Positions 45,881 through 55,735 of a stretch of 64,000 nucleotides of DNA are shown here, one piece after another. This stretch comes from Symsagittifera roscoffensis (lineage: Eukaryota; Xenacoelomorpha; Acoela; Convolutidae). Numbering within the stretch: position 1 is the stretch's first letter; every line of letters starts with the position of its first letter. Both the position numbers and the translations under genes were made by a program. The stretch covers positions 35,503,959 to 35,567,958 of the forward strand of contig NC_087069.1 in the NCBI RefSeq assembly GCF_963678635.1, given 5' to 3'. A model generated the notes under the pieces. That model saw only the letters and a list, made by a program, of their open reading frames with translations, did not search any database and was not told where the DNA came from.

Positions 45881-46916
45881 CTATTTATGTTTCAGTTGCA
45901 AAACATGTCGCCCAAATCACGAACAAAAAACTGGTCCGTTTGTGTTTTTTTTTCATGTCTTCATGTCCTCAAGTCCGCCCCTGCCTTAACCTTCAATGTT
46001 TTCTCAGTCTTCAAGAAAACAGCTTCAATTTTTTTTGCTCGTCAATTTTTTAGGGCAAATAATTTTCATCTACGCTAAAAAGCTGTAACAAAATTAACAG
46101 TCGCGAAGTAGCTAAGACGCCAAAAAAATGATAAAAGAAAAATCATTCTCAAACCAAAACACTATTATAGTGAATTTTTTTTGAAAAAACGTGTTTTAGT
46201 GAGTTCGGTCAACTATTGCAAAAATAGTCCATTTTTAGTGGATCACGAAAACCCCAAAACAAATCAGTTTATGAAAATTTTCTGTACCGCATTATTATTG
46301 GAATATCTGAGACAAAAATCACTCTTCATTTCGGCGCGCACTGCGCTACCTTTCAAAAGTATGTGGTATTGGCACAAAAGGTGATTTAGGCTGAATTTAG
46401 TGCTTATGGGCAAGAAATGGCTATCGTAAAGTCATATTCATGGCAAGACTTTTTCGAAAAAAATGTCAACCCCGATTAGCACGCTATACATTTAGTCTTT
46501 TATCTAGTTATTTACTCTTTTATCTAGTTTTCGCTATCTCAAATCAGCTTACTTTTTGTTCCAAATTGCAAAAAATTTCTAAAAACTAATGCTCGGGGTA
46601 AACTTTAAGTGAAATCTTTATCGGCAATCAAAACAAGCTTGTTGCTTTTTTCTATAACAATTGAACGAAATTCAAACACAAACAAAACATTCAAACACAA
46701 ACAAAACAAAACTTGACTTGTTTTTTTTTTCGAAAAGGTTTGGGGCCAAAAACTACTTTAAATATTGAGTTCAGATAAAACTATTGGTCTCAATAATTGA
46801 GTCCAGATTCAATTTAAATTAATTAATTACTTACGGTCCTGAAAATCAAGCAGCTGTAGGATTAATGAGCGTTTTGCGGATATGCGGAAAAAATACATTT
46901 TGTAATCACACTCACC
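45881..46916. other. Intergenic between inverted R1 copies
   Basis: No gene. A diverged R1 piece stands near 46325-46400 (TTCGGCGCGCACTGCGCTACC, TGTGGTATTGGCAC). CAAACACAAACAAAACA is locally duplicated near 46675-46705. Confidence 0.45.
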
Positions 46917-47312
46917 AGCAGGGGCGGATTTAGGGGGGGGGGGGTAGAGGCAAACGGACGCCTCCCCCCCCCCTCAAGGATTGGATCCCGTGGATCCCCT
47001 GCCGACCCAAAGGGTTGCCCCTTTGAACTGTTTTGAGATATCCGTTTTTGGCTGACGGAACCTAAATTTTTTTCTAAAAGCGCTTGCGTTTACTTACTAT
47101 TTTTAAGGGGGGAGCGCGCGCCGAAAAAACGCGATTTTTCGGTAAAAATTTTCCAAAAAGTGCCTTAAAATGCCTTTTTGCCAGTTTTTTCAAAATTTTA
47201 TCAAAATTCTAGTGCTTTGAGAGATCTCGGAAATGAATTTGGTCCACCTAAAAAAAAGGTCGACAAAATTTCAAAAAATCCCCCCCCCCTCGAGAAAATC
47301 TTAGATCTTCCA
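46917..47312 (-). mobile_element. hAT-like MITE R1, inverted copy
   Basis: On the + strand it begins CAGGGGCGGATTTAGGGGGG, the terminal repeat in the opposite sense, and its other end (CTTAGATCTTCC, near 47300) mirrors GGATCTAGGATTTTC of the direct copy. It abuts the virus-like unit exactly where that unit loses its 5' part, so the R1 insertion or a related rearrangement marks the truncation. Confidence 0.7.
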
Positions 47313-48157
47313 AAAAAATAATTAGAAAAATTATACATCCTCGACGAAACAGAAATTTTCAAACTCCCCGAGTTCATTTTGATATACCTCAATCCCCATC
47401 ACAAAACACTCCAGAAAACCCCATTGGTATATTACCAGAAACCCCTACGCTTCTTTCACAACGTAGCACCTCAAGCCTACCATCAGATTACTTAGGTTCA
47501 ACACCAACATCTGAACAAATACGTGAAAATCCCTTTAACCCCCCAAACCAGGCATCACGACTACCATATTGGACAACACATTCATTTACACAAGGTGAAT
47601 TAAATTTAGTCAATAATCCAATAGATATTTCTACGGATACAACAACATCCTCATCACTACCAGAAACATTATCACTACCATCAACACCATCAATACGCCA
47701 GATTTCACCACCACCTTTTAACTTAAATTTTCCAAATAATCTCGACGCCAGATATCGAGAACAATCATCAATAAATATTCCTTTAAGATTAGATTGGAAT
47801 ACATTTACAGCACCTCCACCATTATTTGGACAACATCAAGAAAGTAACCGCCTTCATAACTGGGCACTTAATAGATTACAATATCGCCAAGATATTCACA
47901 ACGATATCCGTGATCACAATATTCAAATACTCCAACAAAACAGTTTACAATTAAAGTTTGAAATCACAGTTAAGTTAAACAATATTACCCAACATCCCTA
48001 CCCATTAAACCCACCTAACATAACAGCTCAATCACTACCACCACCGTTTATAACTACTGAAGTAATATACAAATACGACAGATATACCAAAAACACAATT
48101 GGCTACATTACATTTTATAATCCATACTCAGGATTATCATACACATGTATATTCTAA
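47312..48157 (+). CDS. ORF A: unknown 5'-truncated ORF of virus-like unit
   Basis: About 281 codons are open to TAA 48155-48157 (open upstream to 47252, but those codons are R1 sequence). There is no start, so the N-terminus is lost. The first part is basic (RKIIHPRRNRNF); the next 100 residues are rich in Pro, Ser, Thr and Asn (SLPETLSLPSTPS); the end is more ordered (LKFEITVKLN, EVIYKYDRY, GYITFYNPYSGLSYTC). It overlaps the envelope start by 13 bases. It is not recognised: it could be the tail of a Pol/integrase polyprotein or a separate structural protein. It is AC-rich and G-poor like the two ORFs after it. Confidence 0.6.
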   Translation, partial: KKIIRKIIHPRRNRNFQTPRVHFDIPQSPSQNTPENPIGILPETPTLLSQRSTSSLPSDYLGSTPTSEQIRENPFNPPNQASRLPYWTTHSFTQGELNLVNNPIDISTDTTTSSSLPETLSLPSTPSIRQISPPPFNLNFPNNLDARYREQSSINIPLRLDWNTFTAPPPLFGQHQESNRLHNWALNRLQYRQDIHNDIRDHNIQILQQNSLQLKFEITVKLNNITQHPYPLNPPNITAQSLPPPFITTEVIYKYDRYTKNTIGYITFYNPYSGLSYTCIF

Positions 48158-50763
48158 AATTATTAATTTTTCTCCAACTCCTTTTTCTAGTAATCTCAAA
48201 TCAAAACATAAACCCTTCCCCTCGTACAGGACCACAAGATTTATTAGTAACACATTACGATTGTGAAGAAAATGAACAAAAAACACTACACAAATATGCA
48301 ATAAATCAAGTATCACAATGTGAAACAGAACCACAAGCTATAGAAACCACAAATGTAATAGCAGCACTCTATTCAAAAGCCCGAGCAACAACAGTTACAG
48401 GTTATAAATTCACAGCAACATTTTCCGAAAAGAAAGTACATTGTTCACAAGTCTCGAACGGAAACAAAAACCGACTTGACCATGAATCATTCTATCAGAG
48501 TAATATAGAACGTCTTTTACATCTCAATCCCGACGATTGTAAAAATGAATTACTTAGACTAAACATCACACAAAATAAAAACTCCGAAAGAAAGTTAGTT
48601 AACTTTCAAGTTTTTTCAGACTCTGTACATCAATCACAACTTGAAAGACACCAAGGACATATAAAACTAGACGACAAATACCCGTATAACGGCGCACACG
48701 GACGATTAACCTATGACCTACACGATAAACATTGGATACCACACATTGGTATAAATAACCCATCAAACTGCAAAGCAGACACAAAAAATAAAGGATACCA
48801 AGAAAAAATGTTTTTCGATTGGAAAATACAACTCGAAAAAATACAACTAACACGAGATTTATCAGATAATACAATGATCTATCAAGGAATCCGATTACCT
48901 TGTAAAAATGATCAAGGTTATTGCGACCCTACAACGAGAACACAAGCAACAATTGTTTGGTTCCCCGAAGATACATGTACAACATTTCAAGTAGCAAGAA
49001 TACACGCTCGTATGATAAAATTTCACGAAAAATACTTTATACAATCAATTCCATATGAACAAGTACATCCATCACGAAAACAAAGTACTAATTTTAGAAA
49101 CATACACAATATAGAAAATAAATTGACACGTTTTCAAATATATCAAGAAACAGAACTTGCATGTAAATACAGGAATCCACTTCACAGAACACAATACTCT
49201 GAAATATTAGTTGAATACGAAAAAGGATTCGACATGACCACTGGAAAAATAAAACTTGACCCATATGCCACAGGTCATCCTCCAAACGAAGGAACATCCT
49301 ATATACCAGTTAATTTTGAAAAAAGCAACGGACAACCTGGTGGACATCTAAAACCCCATGACACCAGAAGCACACGCTTACAAGAATTATCACTAATGAA
49401 TACTACATATTTCGGTAATATCCACTATGATATTCATTTAGATATGAAACTAGATTATACAATTAGCCGAATTTTTCAAGAAATGTCACTCTCCGAATTA
49501 GAAACACTACACCAACTATGCGAATTAGAACGAACACAAATATTACAATCACTTGCACTAGCAGTATTAAAAATACCCTATGCAGGATACTTATTATCTG
49601 GAAATAGATCAAATTTTTTAGACTATGAAGGAAACATCTTATGGTTTTATACTTGTACTAAAAAAGTATCACCACTATACGTTTTTGAAGATAAACGATG
49701 TTATGAAAGAATCCCTATCTTTTATAAAAAAAAAGTACATTTCGTGGATACACTTTCACGAAGAACCTATTTCTGGGATACCGCAGTCCCATGTGGATCA
49801 GAAAACAGCCACAATGTAGTACAACTAAACCCTGATGAAAATAAATATTATCTTCTCACTCCATATCCCACATTAATGCAATCACTCAAAAAATTTTCAC
49901 CAGAAAGCATTCGCGCTATTGCTCGAAACCCAAATATAGACTTACAATCAATAGGAATCTATTCAAAATCAGATATTCAACATCACATTAGAACACAACA
50001 ATTCCAAGAATTATTAACACAAATGGACACTATACAAAGACAATCAATAGATCAAAATTTACGCAAACTTGCAGAAACCGCAGGATTTGCCGATATCTAC
50101 ACGCAAGACTATAGCGGATATTTTAAAGACATTAAAGATTATATATATCTAAACGGTGAAAAATACCGTCCCCAAGATATATCACCAATTAACATTTTTA
50201 GCTTTGTTACACTCAAAAATGAGATCCTCGATTTTCTAGGATGGCCCTACTACATCTTAGAAAAATTGACTATTTTATACGCAATGTTTAACTTTATTGG
50301 ATTTCTTTTCTCACTTTTAAAAGGAATCTACAACACATGTGCTATACACACACAAGTAAACAGACAAGCAAGCGTAGCACGCATACTCTTTGCAGGATTT
50401 TTTGGAATCTTTTCTACATCTATAAACAAAATTCTTTTAGACGCACAAATAAAAGAATATAACACAAAAATAGCAACACGACAAAATACATACGACGAAG
50501 AACATAACAATGTAGACATAACGCCAACGGCACCACAATTACCACCCCTACCAAATAACCATCCACTATCCCTAGTCCCACGAAATTTTCGAAATTTAGC
50601 CATCACACATAATCCAAATTTTCGACTCACCACATCACAAAGTCCCATCCAACATATAATGACACACCAGTCACAAGATCATAATACTTATGAACAAATT
50701 ATTGAACAACCCCATACCACCGCTTTTCAGTCTCAAAATAATCATTTTTTTAGCCCACGATGA
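48145..50763 (+). CDS. Envelope glycoprotein (viral/retroelement type, class III fusion-like)
   Basis: 872 residues, intact. Residues 1-19 are a signal peptide (MYILKLLIFLQLLFLVIS). The ectodomain has many Cys and sequons at N140, N419 and N487. A minimal furin-type site R-S-T-R stands at 408-411. Cys 519 and Cys 550 bracket CYERIPIFYKKK and a V-D-T-x-S-R-R stretch. Residues about 708-730 (LTILYAMFNFIGFLFSLLKG) are a membrane anchor; a second hydrophobic segment at 745-760 and a tail of about 110 residues follow. Known: the early Y-D-C, the C-Y-x-x-I-P block, the late G-I-Y-S segment and the C-terminal anchor recall the herpesvirus gB-like glycoproteins of chuviruses and the Env of some BEL/Pao elements. 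Family placement is inferred from pattern, not from a search. It would mediate entry or cell-to-cell transfer. It overlaps ORF A by 13 bases and ORF3 by 4. Confidence 0.8.
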   Translation: MYILKLLIFLQLLFLVISNQNINPSPRTGPQDLLVTHYDCEENEQKTLHKYAINQVSQCETEPQAIETTNVIAALYSKARATTVTGYKFTATFSEKKVHCSQVSNGNKNRLDHESFYQSNIERLLHLNPDDCKNELLRLNITQNKNSERKLVNFQVFSDSVHQSQLERHQGHIKLDDKYPYNGAHGRLTYDLHDKHWIPHIGINNPSNCKADTKNKGYQEKMFFDWKIQLEKIQLTRDLSDNTMIYQGIRLPCKNDQGYCDPTTRTQATIVWFPEDTCTTFQVARIHARMIKFHEKYFIQSIPYEQVHPSRKQSTNFRNIHNIENKLTRFQIYQETELACKYRNPLHRTQYSEILVEYEKGFDMTTGKIKLDPYATGHPPNEGTSYIPVNFEKSNGQPGGHLKPHDTRSTRLQELSLMNTTYFGNIHYDIHLDMKLDYTISRIFQEMSLSELETLHQLCELERTQILQSLALAVLKIPYAGYLLSGNRSNFLDYEGNILWFYTCTKKVSPLYVFEDKRCYERIPIFYKKKVHFVDTLSRRTYFWDTAVPCGSENSHNVVQLNPDENKYYLLTPYPTLMQSLKKFSPESIRAIARNPNIDLQSIGIYSKSDIQHHIRTQQFQELLTQMDTIQRQSIDQNLRKLAETAGFADIYTQDYSGYFKDIKDYIYLNGEKYRPQDISPINIFSFVTLKNEILDFLGWPYYILEKLTILYAMFNFIGFLFSLLKGIYNTCAIHTQVNRQASVARILFAGFFGIFSTSINKILLDAQIKEYNTKIATRQNTYDEEHNNVDITPTAPQLPPLPNNHPLSLVPRNFRNLAITHNPNFRLTTSQSPIQHIMTHQSQDHNTYEQIIEQPHTTAFQSQNNHFFSPR
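50760..50763 (+). promoter_or_regulatory. ATGA stop-start overlap (envelope/ORF3)
   Basis: The ATG of ORF3 (50760-50762) overlaps the TGA of envelope (50761-50763), the arrangement used for coupled termination-reinitiation in several viruses and retroelements. No independent upstream splice acceptor was checked. Confidence 0.6.
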
Positions 50764-52565
50764 GCCGCCAACTTGGATCACTACACCGATCAAATTCCCA
50801 CCCAACCAATCTTACCTCTCCAATCCCAATAATACCACTTTTTGCTTTTCCGCCACCCGATTTTCCATCTAGTAATGTAACATCAGGCATGAATTCCGAC
50901 ACTAATTCACACATCTCAGTTTTATATTCCATCTCACAACTCAATAACCCGAATATTGAAACCCCCGATGAATTTGCCGACTCAGAACCATCCCCATCCA
51001 ATAATTTTCATAACTCTTCTAATTTTTCTCAACCCCCTTTTCAACCCATATTATCCAATAACCCTGACCCAATCACTTCCACACCCTCTTATGCTTCCCA
51101 AGTTACCCCAACCTACTCCTCACTTCATTCTGACCAATCATCTCATTCTCCAGACACCCCCCGAATCTCCCCAGAGCTAGATAATTTTATTACCCTTCAA
51201 CAACAACCCTACCACCTCCATACCCCAACAATAAACCAAATCTCCTCCACAATAAATTCATCCAACCCCCCTACCCCTACACCCTCTTCAAATTATACTG
51301 AATCATTAGCACCATCATCCACATCAACTGAATCTTCACTCAACACTAATAGAGCTTACCGCACTTTTAAAAGAAAGTTCCCCAACCATCCTTTCCCAGC
51401 AAAACCAGGAACAGCCCGTGAATACATCAACCACCCCAAGCATACTAACACAAAAGAATTTTTAGCCATCACCTTACCCTCATTCCCACAATACACCTTA
51501 AACACCCCCCACGACACTAACGAAACACGCAACTTTGTAGATGAATACGTTTTAATGCCCACTCTCTCTTGGACCTCATATTATCATTTTACTAACCCTC
51601 TTTGCTTACCTTTATCTAACACTCACATCGATATAGAGCGAAATACGGACATGCTATATCGACTCACTACACCACTAACCGCTAGACAATTTACTTACGT
51701 TGGATATAAAAAATCACTAAAAACACACACTGCACCTAGAGCTAACGAATATACACTCGAATACTATGATCACAACATCATCAGAGCTAACCAAGATCAA
51801 TTTTTAGACGACGATCGCTTCGCTAATCCACAAATTACCGAGAAATTTTTCATCAAGACACCATATATATTTACACTAAACATCTTCGACCGAAAGTTTG
51901 ATCACATTATTTCAGAAGCACTAACAGACACACAAGCATACGAAAGTTTTAAAGAACGCTTCCAAATATTTTCACTAACCTTTCATTTCCTTGCACCACA
52001 CGAAAGAGATTTACACAGCTCACACGATATTATGTTGCGCACTAAACAAACCCACACATATAGTTATTATCGCTTCATCCAAAATCACTTTGACCTACAC
52101 ACACCCTCTAGACAACCACACCATCGTTTTCAATTCATTAATTCCAAATACACTTCACCATTTTTCCTAAATTTCACATATTGCATTAAAGATACTAACC
52201 TTCATGGTATTCTTCGCAATTATGATCCCATAACCCAAATGTACATCTTCTGTCCCATCACCAAGACCTTCAACGCCGAAGAATCCCGACCCTTCCTTAT
52301 CCCGCACGAGTTTGTACAACCTATAGAAATCCCAATTTTAGAATTCATCCACAACACTAAATTCAATCACAAATTATATAATCTAATCCAAAACACACCT
52401 TATGAGTTTGCAGTTGGCACTGAAGAACTAACCACTATCAAGGCACTTCAATTGCTTTGGCCACTGCTTCAGACTAAAAATATCATCCGCATCTTAGCTA
52501 AACTACTAACAACTTCCGATCTCATCCACGACATCTTCCCCCACGGTTTTTTCCCCGACGACTAA
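50760..52565 (+). CDS. ORF3: unknown 601-residue protein after envelope
   Basis: Starts in the ATGA that also holds the envelope stop, so termination-reinitiation could translate it from the same RNA. Residues 1-197 are Ser/Pro/Thr/Asn-rich and probably disordered; from R198 (RAYRTFKRKFPNHPF) to the end the protein looks folded, with aromatic and charged patches (FTYVGYKK, RFQIFSLTFHFLAPHERD, TYCIKDTN) and a helical end (LLWPLLQTKNIIRILAKLLTT). No signal peptide, membrane span, zinc site or enzyme motif is seen. Decayed copies of its N-terminal part follow envelope fragments at 12.7, 15.3, 18.0 and 21.1 kb, so it is a regular part of the element. It could be a matrix or nucleic-acid-binding accessory protein; this is not recognised. 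Confidence 0.7.
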   Translation: MSRQLGSLHRSNSHPTNLTSPIPIIPLFAFPPPDFPSSNVTSGMNSDTNSHISVLYSISQLNNPNIETPDEFADSEPSPSNNFHNSSNFSQPPFQPILSNNPDPITSTPSYASQVTPTYSSLHSDQSSHSPDTPRISPELDNFITLQQQPYHLHTPTINQISSTINSSNPPTPTPSSNYTESLAPSSTSTESSLNTNRAYRTFKRKFPNHPFPAKPGTAREYINHPKHTNTKEFLAITLPSFPQYTLNTPHDTNETRNFVDEYVLMPTLSWTSYYHFTNPLCLPLSNTHIDIERNTDMLYRLTTPLTARQFTYVGYKKSLKTHTAPRANEYTLEYYDHNIIRANQDQFLDDDRFANPQITEKFFIKTPYIFTLNIFDRKFDHIISEALTDTQAYESFKERFQIFSLTFHFLAPHERDLHSSHDIMLRTKQTHTYSYYRFIQNHFDLHTPSRQPHHRFQFINSKYTSPFFLNFTYCIKDTNLHGILRNYDPITQMYIFCPITKTFNAEESRPFLIPHEFVQPIEIPILEFIHNTKFNHKLYNLIQNTPYEFAVGTEELTTIKALQLLWPLLQTKNIIRILAKLLTTSDLIHDIFPHGFFPDD

Positions 52566-52568
52566 CAG

Positions 52569-52647
52569 GTAAGTATGAATTAAATAAATATTACTAACTA
52601 ATTAAAATATTAAAAAACTCACCATACTTTATCCATGTTTTCTTTAG
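52569..52647 (+). other. 79-nt predicted intron just after ORF3 stop
   Basis: CAG|GTAAGT lies 3 bases after the TAA of ORF3. A perfect TACTAAC branch sequence (52592-52598) and TTTTCTTTAG|G complete a textbook short intron. A stop so close to a downstream junction would not normally trigger nonsense-mediated decay. The donor might instead serve longer-range splicing. Confidence 0.6.
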
Positions 52648-54179
52648 GTTTTTAGCCTTCATCCGACAATCACCTACAAAAACCACAAAAGACAAATAAA
52701 AATCGCAAATTTCATCAAACAGATTTCAAAAATTCTATTAATCTCTTACACTTATAAATTTATAAATTTAATAACAATGCAGTAAATTCATTTCTAAAAT
52801 TTTCCCCACAAGCAGTAAATCTAATTATGATGAAAATTTGTAACTTAAAATTCCCCCATAACTAGCAGTATTTCCAAATTCTATGCAGTAAATTAATAAA
52901 ATGCAAATGCAGTACTAACCTTTTGATATTTTCATTCATTCGCACAGAAATTCTATCCACACTCGCACAGCTCGCCCACGAAGAATTGTTTAAAATAATG
53001 AATTTCAGTTTCAAGTTTTCACACTCAACAACTCTAACATATAATAACATGTTTCAAACCTTCCTTTAACCCGGTTGGAAAGGAATCATATACTAAACAA
53101 AACTAACCAACGCAGCTTACTAAATACCACAAATCATAGAATAACAGCATGACTAAGAAAAGGAAACCAACGGTACCCAAACCGGATTAACCCAGTTTAA
53201 AACTGGATAATTTATTCTTTTGAAGACTATTATAAAGTCTAAAAAAGAAATAATAAAACACAAAAAAGTCGAAAGACAAACCCATACCACGAACAATTTG
53301 CTTTTTGGAAAAAGGACATAACCAACAAGACATAAGAAAAACCACAACAAACCCAACATAAAACGTTGTCACATAACAGGACCCCTCATAAAAACCGCAT
53401 GAAATCATACTCCCACTCCTGGCCTAACCCACCAGGAAGGACGTCCTGAGCATGCTCTATAGCCGGCCTAACCCACCGCGCTACATCCACGCTTTGTGAC
53501 CACACCTCTATTTTTAATAAGAGCTACTCAAGGGTGAGTAACTCTTCAAAATAACCGAACTAAAACAAAAAGCTTTTGTGAAAACAACTAACTAAAATCA
53601 TAATTAAAAAATATTAAACTAATAAATGTTTTATAAAATGTAAATTACATTATGCAATACATAGATCAGAATACAACACCAAGGACGAACATCTAAAGAC
53701 AAAACGACCCCACTACACTCGAGAGAGAATGACCAACCACAATCGATATGCCACTCACAATCACAACTCAAAGGATTTAGAGTACGACTTGACTTCGCAG
53801 AAAAGGACTTCATTGAACTAGACCAATGACCACCTCGATGTTCAAGTATACGTACAGATCCGAGTAACCAGGCATCCCCTCCACGCACAATCTCCACGCC
53901 ATTCCCAAACTAGATCAGACACAAAAGAAGTTCTCCACGCAGAACAGAAAAACCTGACATAGCCAACCATTCTGAAATCAGATTTGAGTTTGTTGCAAAG
54001 ACTTAGTCGTTGTCACTAGAAGACACAACGTCTTATGTCTCTAACTCCAGCTTCCTGGAACTTCTTTAACAAAGAGGAAACGGAAGAAAATGATGTTCGC
54101 CAAAAACCAACGTCCATCATCCATCCTTCAAATTGCAGAAGAACTATTCTAAAAAACTCTGTAAAACCCGGATGGGTGG
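52648..54179 (+). mobile_element. 3' trailer of the virus-like unit
   Basis: AC-rich non-coding sequence. Landmarks shared with the decayed copies: TTCCTTTAACCCGGTTGG (53067), TATAGCCGGC (53459), GAGTAACTCTTCAAAATAA (53535), CCACCTCGATGT (53830), GGATGGGTGGAACC (54171). GGCCTAACCCACC occurs twice (53421, 53465). Two 10-bp palindromes, AGGACGTCCT and GAGCATGCTC, abut at 53438-53457. A purine-rich run AAAGAGGAAACGGAAGAAAATG (about 54071) could be a polypurine tract, which would put the LTR start near 54090. Confidence 0.55.
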
Positions 54180-54645
54180 AACCTGATCTAAACTACATTT
54201 TATGATTGGATAAATTAGATATTTTACCAATGTAAAGTATTTAATATTAACCAATCATGATCCATCTAACTAACAACCCACTTATTTGTAAGTGCTGAAG
54301 TTACTTGTAATTTCAGCACCAGAGAGATTTGAATTTAACTTAGAAATTAGTTGGACTCTCCCGAGCACTTCAGCAGCCGCAATAAACCAGTATACCCTAG
54401 ATCTATTGAGCCTAGCAGAGACTAGTTAAACAACCTGAGACTAGATAGTATAAGAGTAAGATTAGGATCGGTATTAGACTAAGAAGTTGCACGAATCTAT
54501 CCGGCCGAAAATAAGATAGCGTGACGAGCAGACGGTGTACCCTATCCGAAATTACTCTATGAGTTATACACTCCAGTCCTAACTCACCTGCTCACGAGGG
54601 TTAGTTTAGATGTACTCTATGATTTAAGAGTCGAATAAAAAATAA
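54180..54645 (+). mobile_element. LTR-like tail of the virus-like unit
   Basis: Similar to the isolated fragment at 10130-10520 (see that entry). It contains the hairpin at 54291-54318, CAATAAACCAG (a possible polyadenylation signal near 54391), the conserved block TATTAGACTAAGAAGTTGCA...GACGGTGTACC, a doubled ACTCTATGA word, and an AATAAAAAATAAAAG at the end. No matching upstream LTR exists here because the 5' part of the unit is gone. Confidence 0.55.
54291..54318 (+). other. Conserved hairpin in LTR-like tail
   Basis: GTGCTGAA...TTCAGCAC with inner TTAC/GTAA, loop TT, and a G.T pair between the two stems. Compared with the copy at 10276 the inner base pair is changed on both sides. Confidence 0.6.
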
Positions 54646-55560
54646 AAGAACGTGGCTTGCATCCGCAGTTTTTCGATGAGAATTTGGCCCATTCCGCTTT
54701 TCTAAATCAAAAAGACATCAATTAACTACTAAAAGAACCAAAATAAATGATATGCAATTTCATGAACTTATCAGCTGATTGTATTCAATTTGGGATTTGT
54801 TTTGAATGTTTAACTGTTTGTCTGCTCAAGTAGTTTTTTTGCAATGCCTTGCTGTTTGCGAGTTCCTTGCTGTAAAATTTTCCTGTTAACCTCACGGCCA
54901 AAGTCAAAGCTCTTCTAATTGCATAGATTAGCCTGAATGAATCTAGCTTTAACCAGTGCCTTCTCAATTTTGATCAGAAAAGATGCAGCTCTGTGATTAA
55001 CAAAAGTCAGCGATGAATCTGCGACGAATCAGCAATGCAAAAACACTGAGCTAAGACTAACTATAGAGGTTTCAGGGCGTATTCAGCGCTGATATACTAC
55101 AAAATTTGCAATCATTCAGCAAATATTTAGCAATATATCAATGATGCAAAACGCTGGAACAACGCTGAAAAAAACGCTTAATCGGTGATCAACTCTGATT
55201 ACCCAAGAAAGATAGCTGACAAAAAATGGCGTAGATTTCAACCTTGAGGTTTCGTCATAACAATATGAGCAAAAATTGAGATAAAAAGTAACTAGCAGAG
55301 TAGGGACATCATTAGGCTCCCAATAACTGACTGTGGTCTGATGTAATAACTGATCCAATAGAAAGGAACCCTAGTGTCAGAAATGGATAAAAATCAATTA
55401 TCTATAGAAAACATACAGATTTCAGATCTGTTGTAGTTTTATATATTAAAACTTCGATTATGTAGTTTTGATAATCGATTATAAGGCTATTTGTTTTGCA
55501 AAAGTTTTATACAGCATATCTTTTTATATAATCATTGCCAAGACACTCTGAAACATTTTA
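54646..55560. other. Intergenic, nothing recognised
   Basis: AT-rich, with short CAGATTTCAGATCTG near 55419 (the same word as the cluster at 9.5 kb). No gene. Confidence 0.35.
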
Positions 55561-55735
55561 TCTGTATCAAATTTTTTGCATACTATAAACTGATTATATA
55601 CACATTATCTACAGATTACCTACAGATTATCTACAGAATATATACTGATTATCTACAGATTATATACAGATTTTATGCAGACTCTATACATATTATGTAC
55701 AGATTATATACTCATTTTCTCAACATTCTCGCCAA
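55561..55735 (+). repeat. Minisatellite of TATACAGATTATCTACAGAT type
   Basis: ACAGATTA(T/C)(C/A)TAC words repeat every 16-18 bases with drift. The repeated open frame with Y/I/D-rich codons is a by-product of the repeat. Confidence 0.75.

Noticed and set aside
50328-50648. 106-codon minus-strand frame opposite envelope
   Set aside because: Shadow of the envelope coding strand, as are the other minus-strand frames at 48599, 49094, 50750 and 51356.
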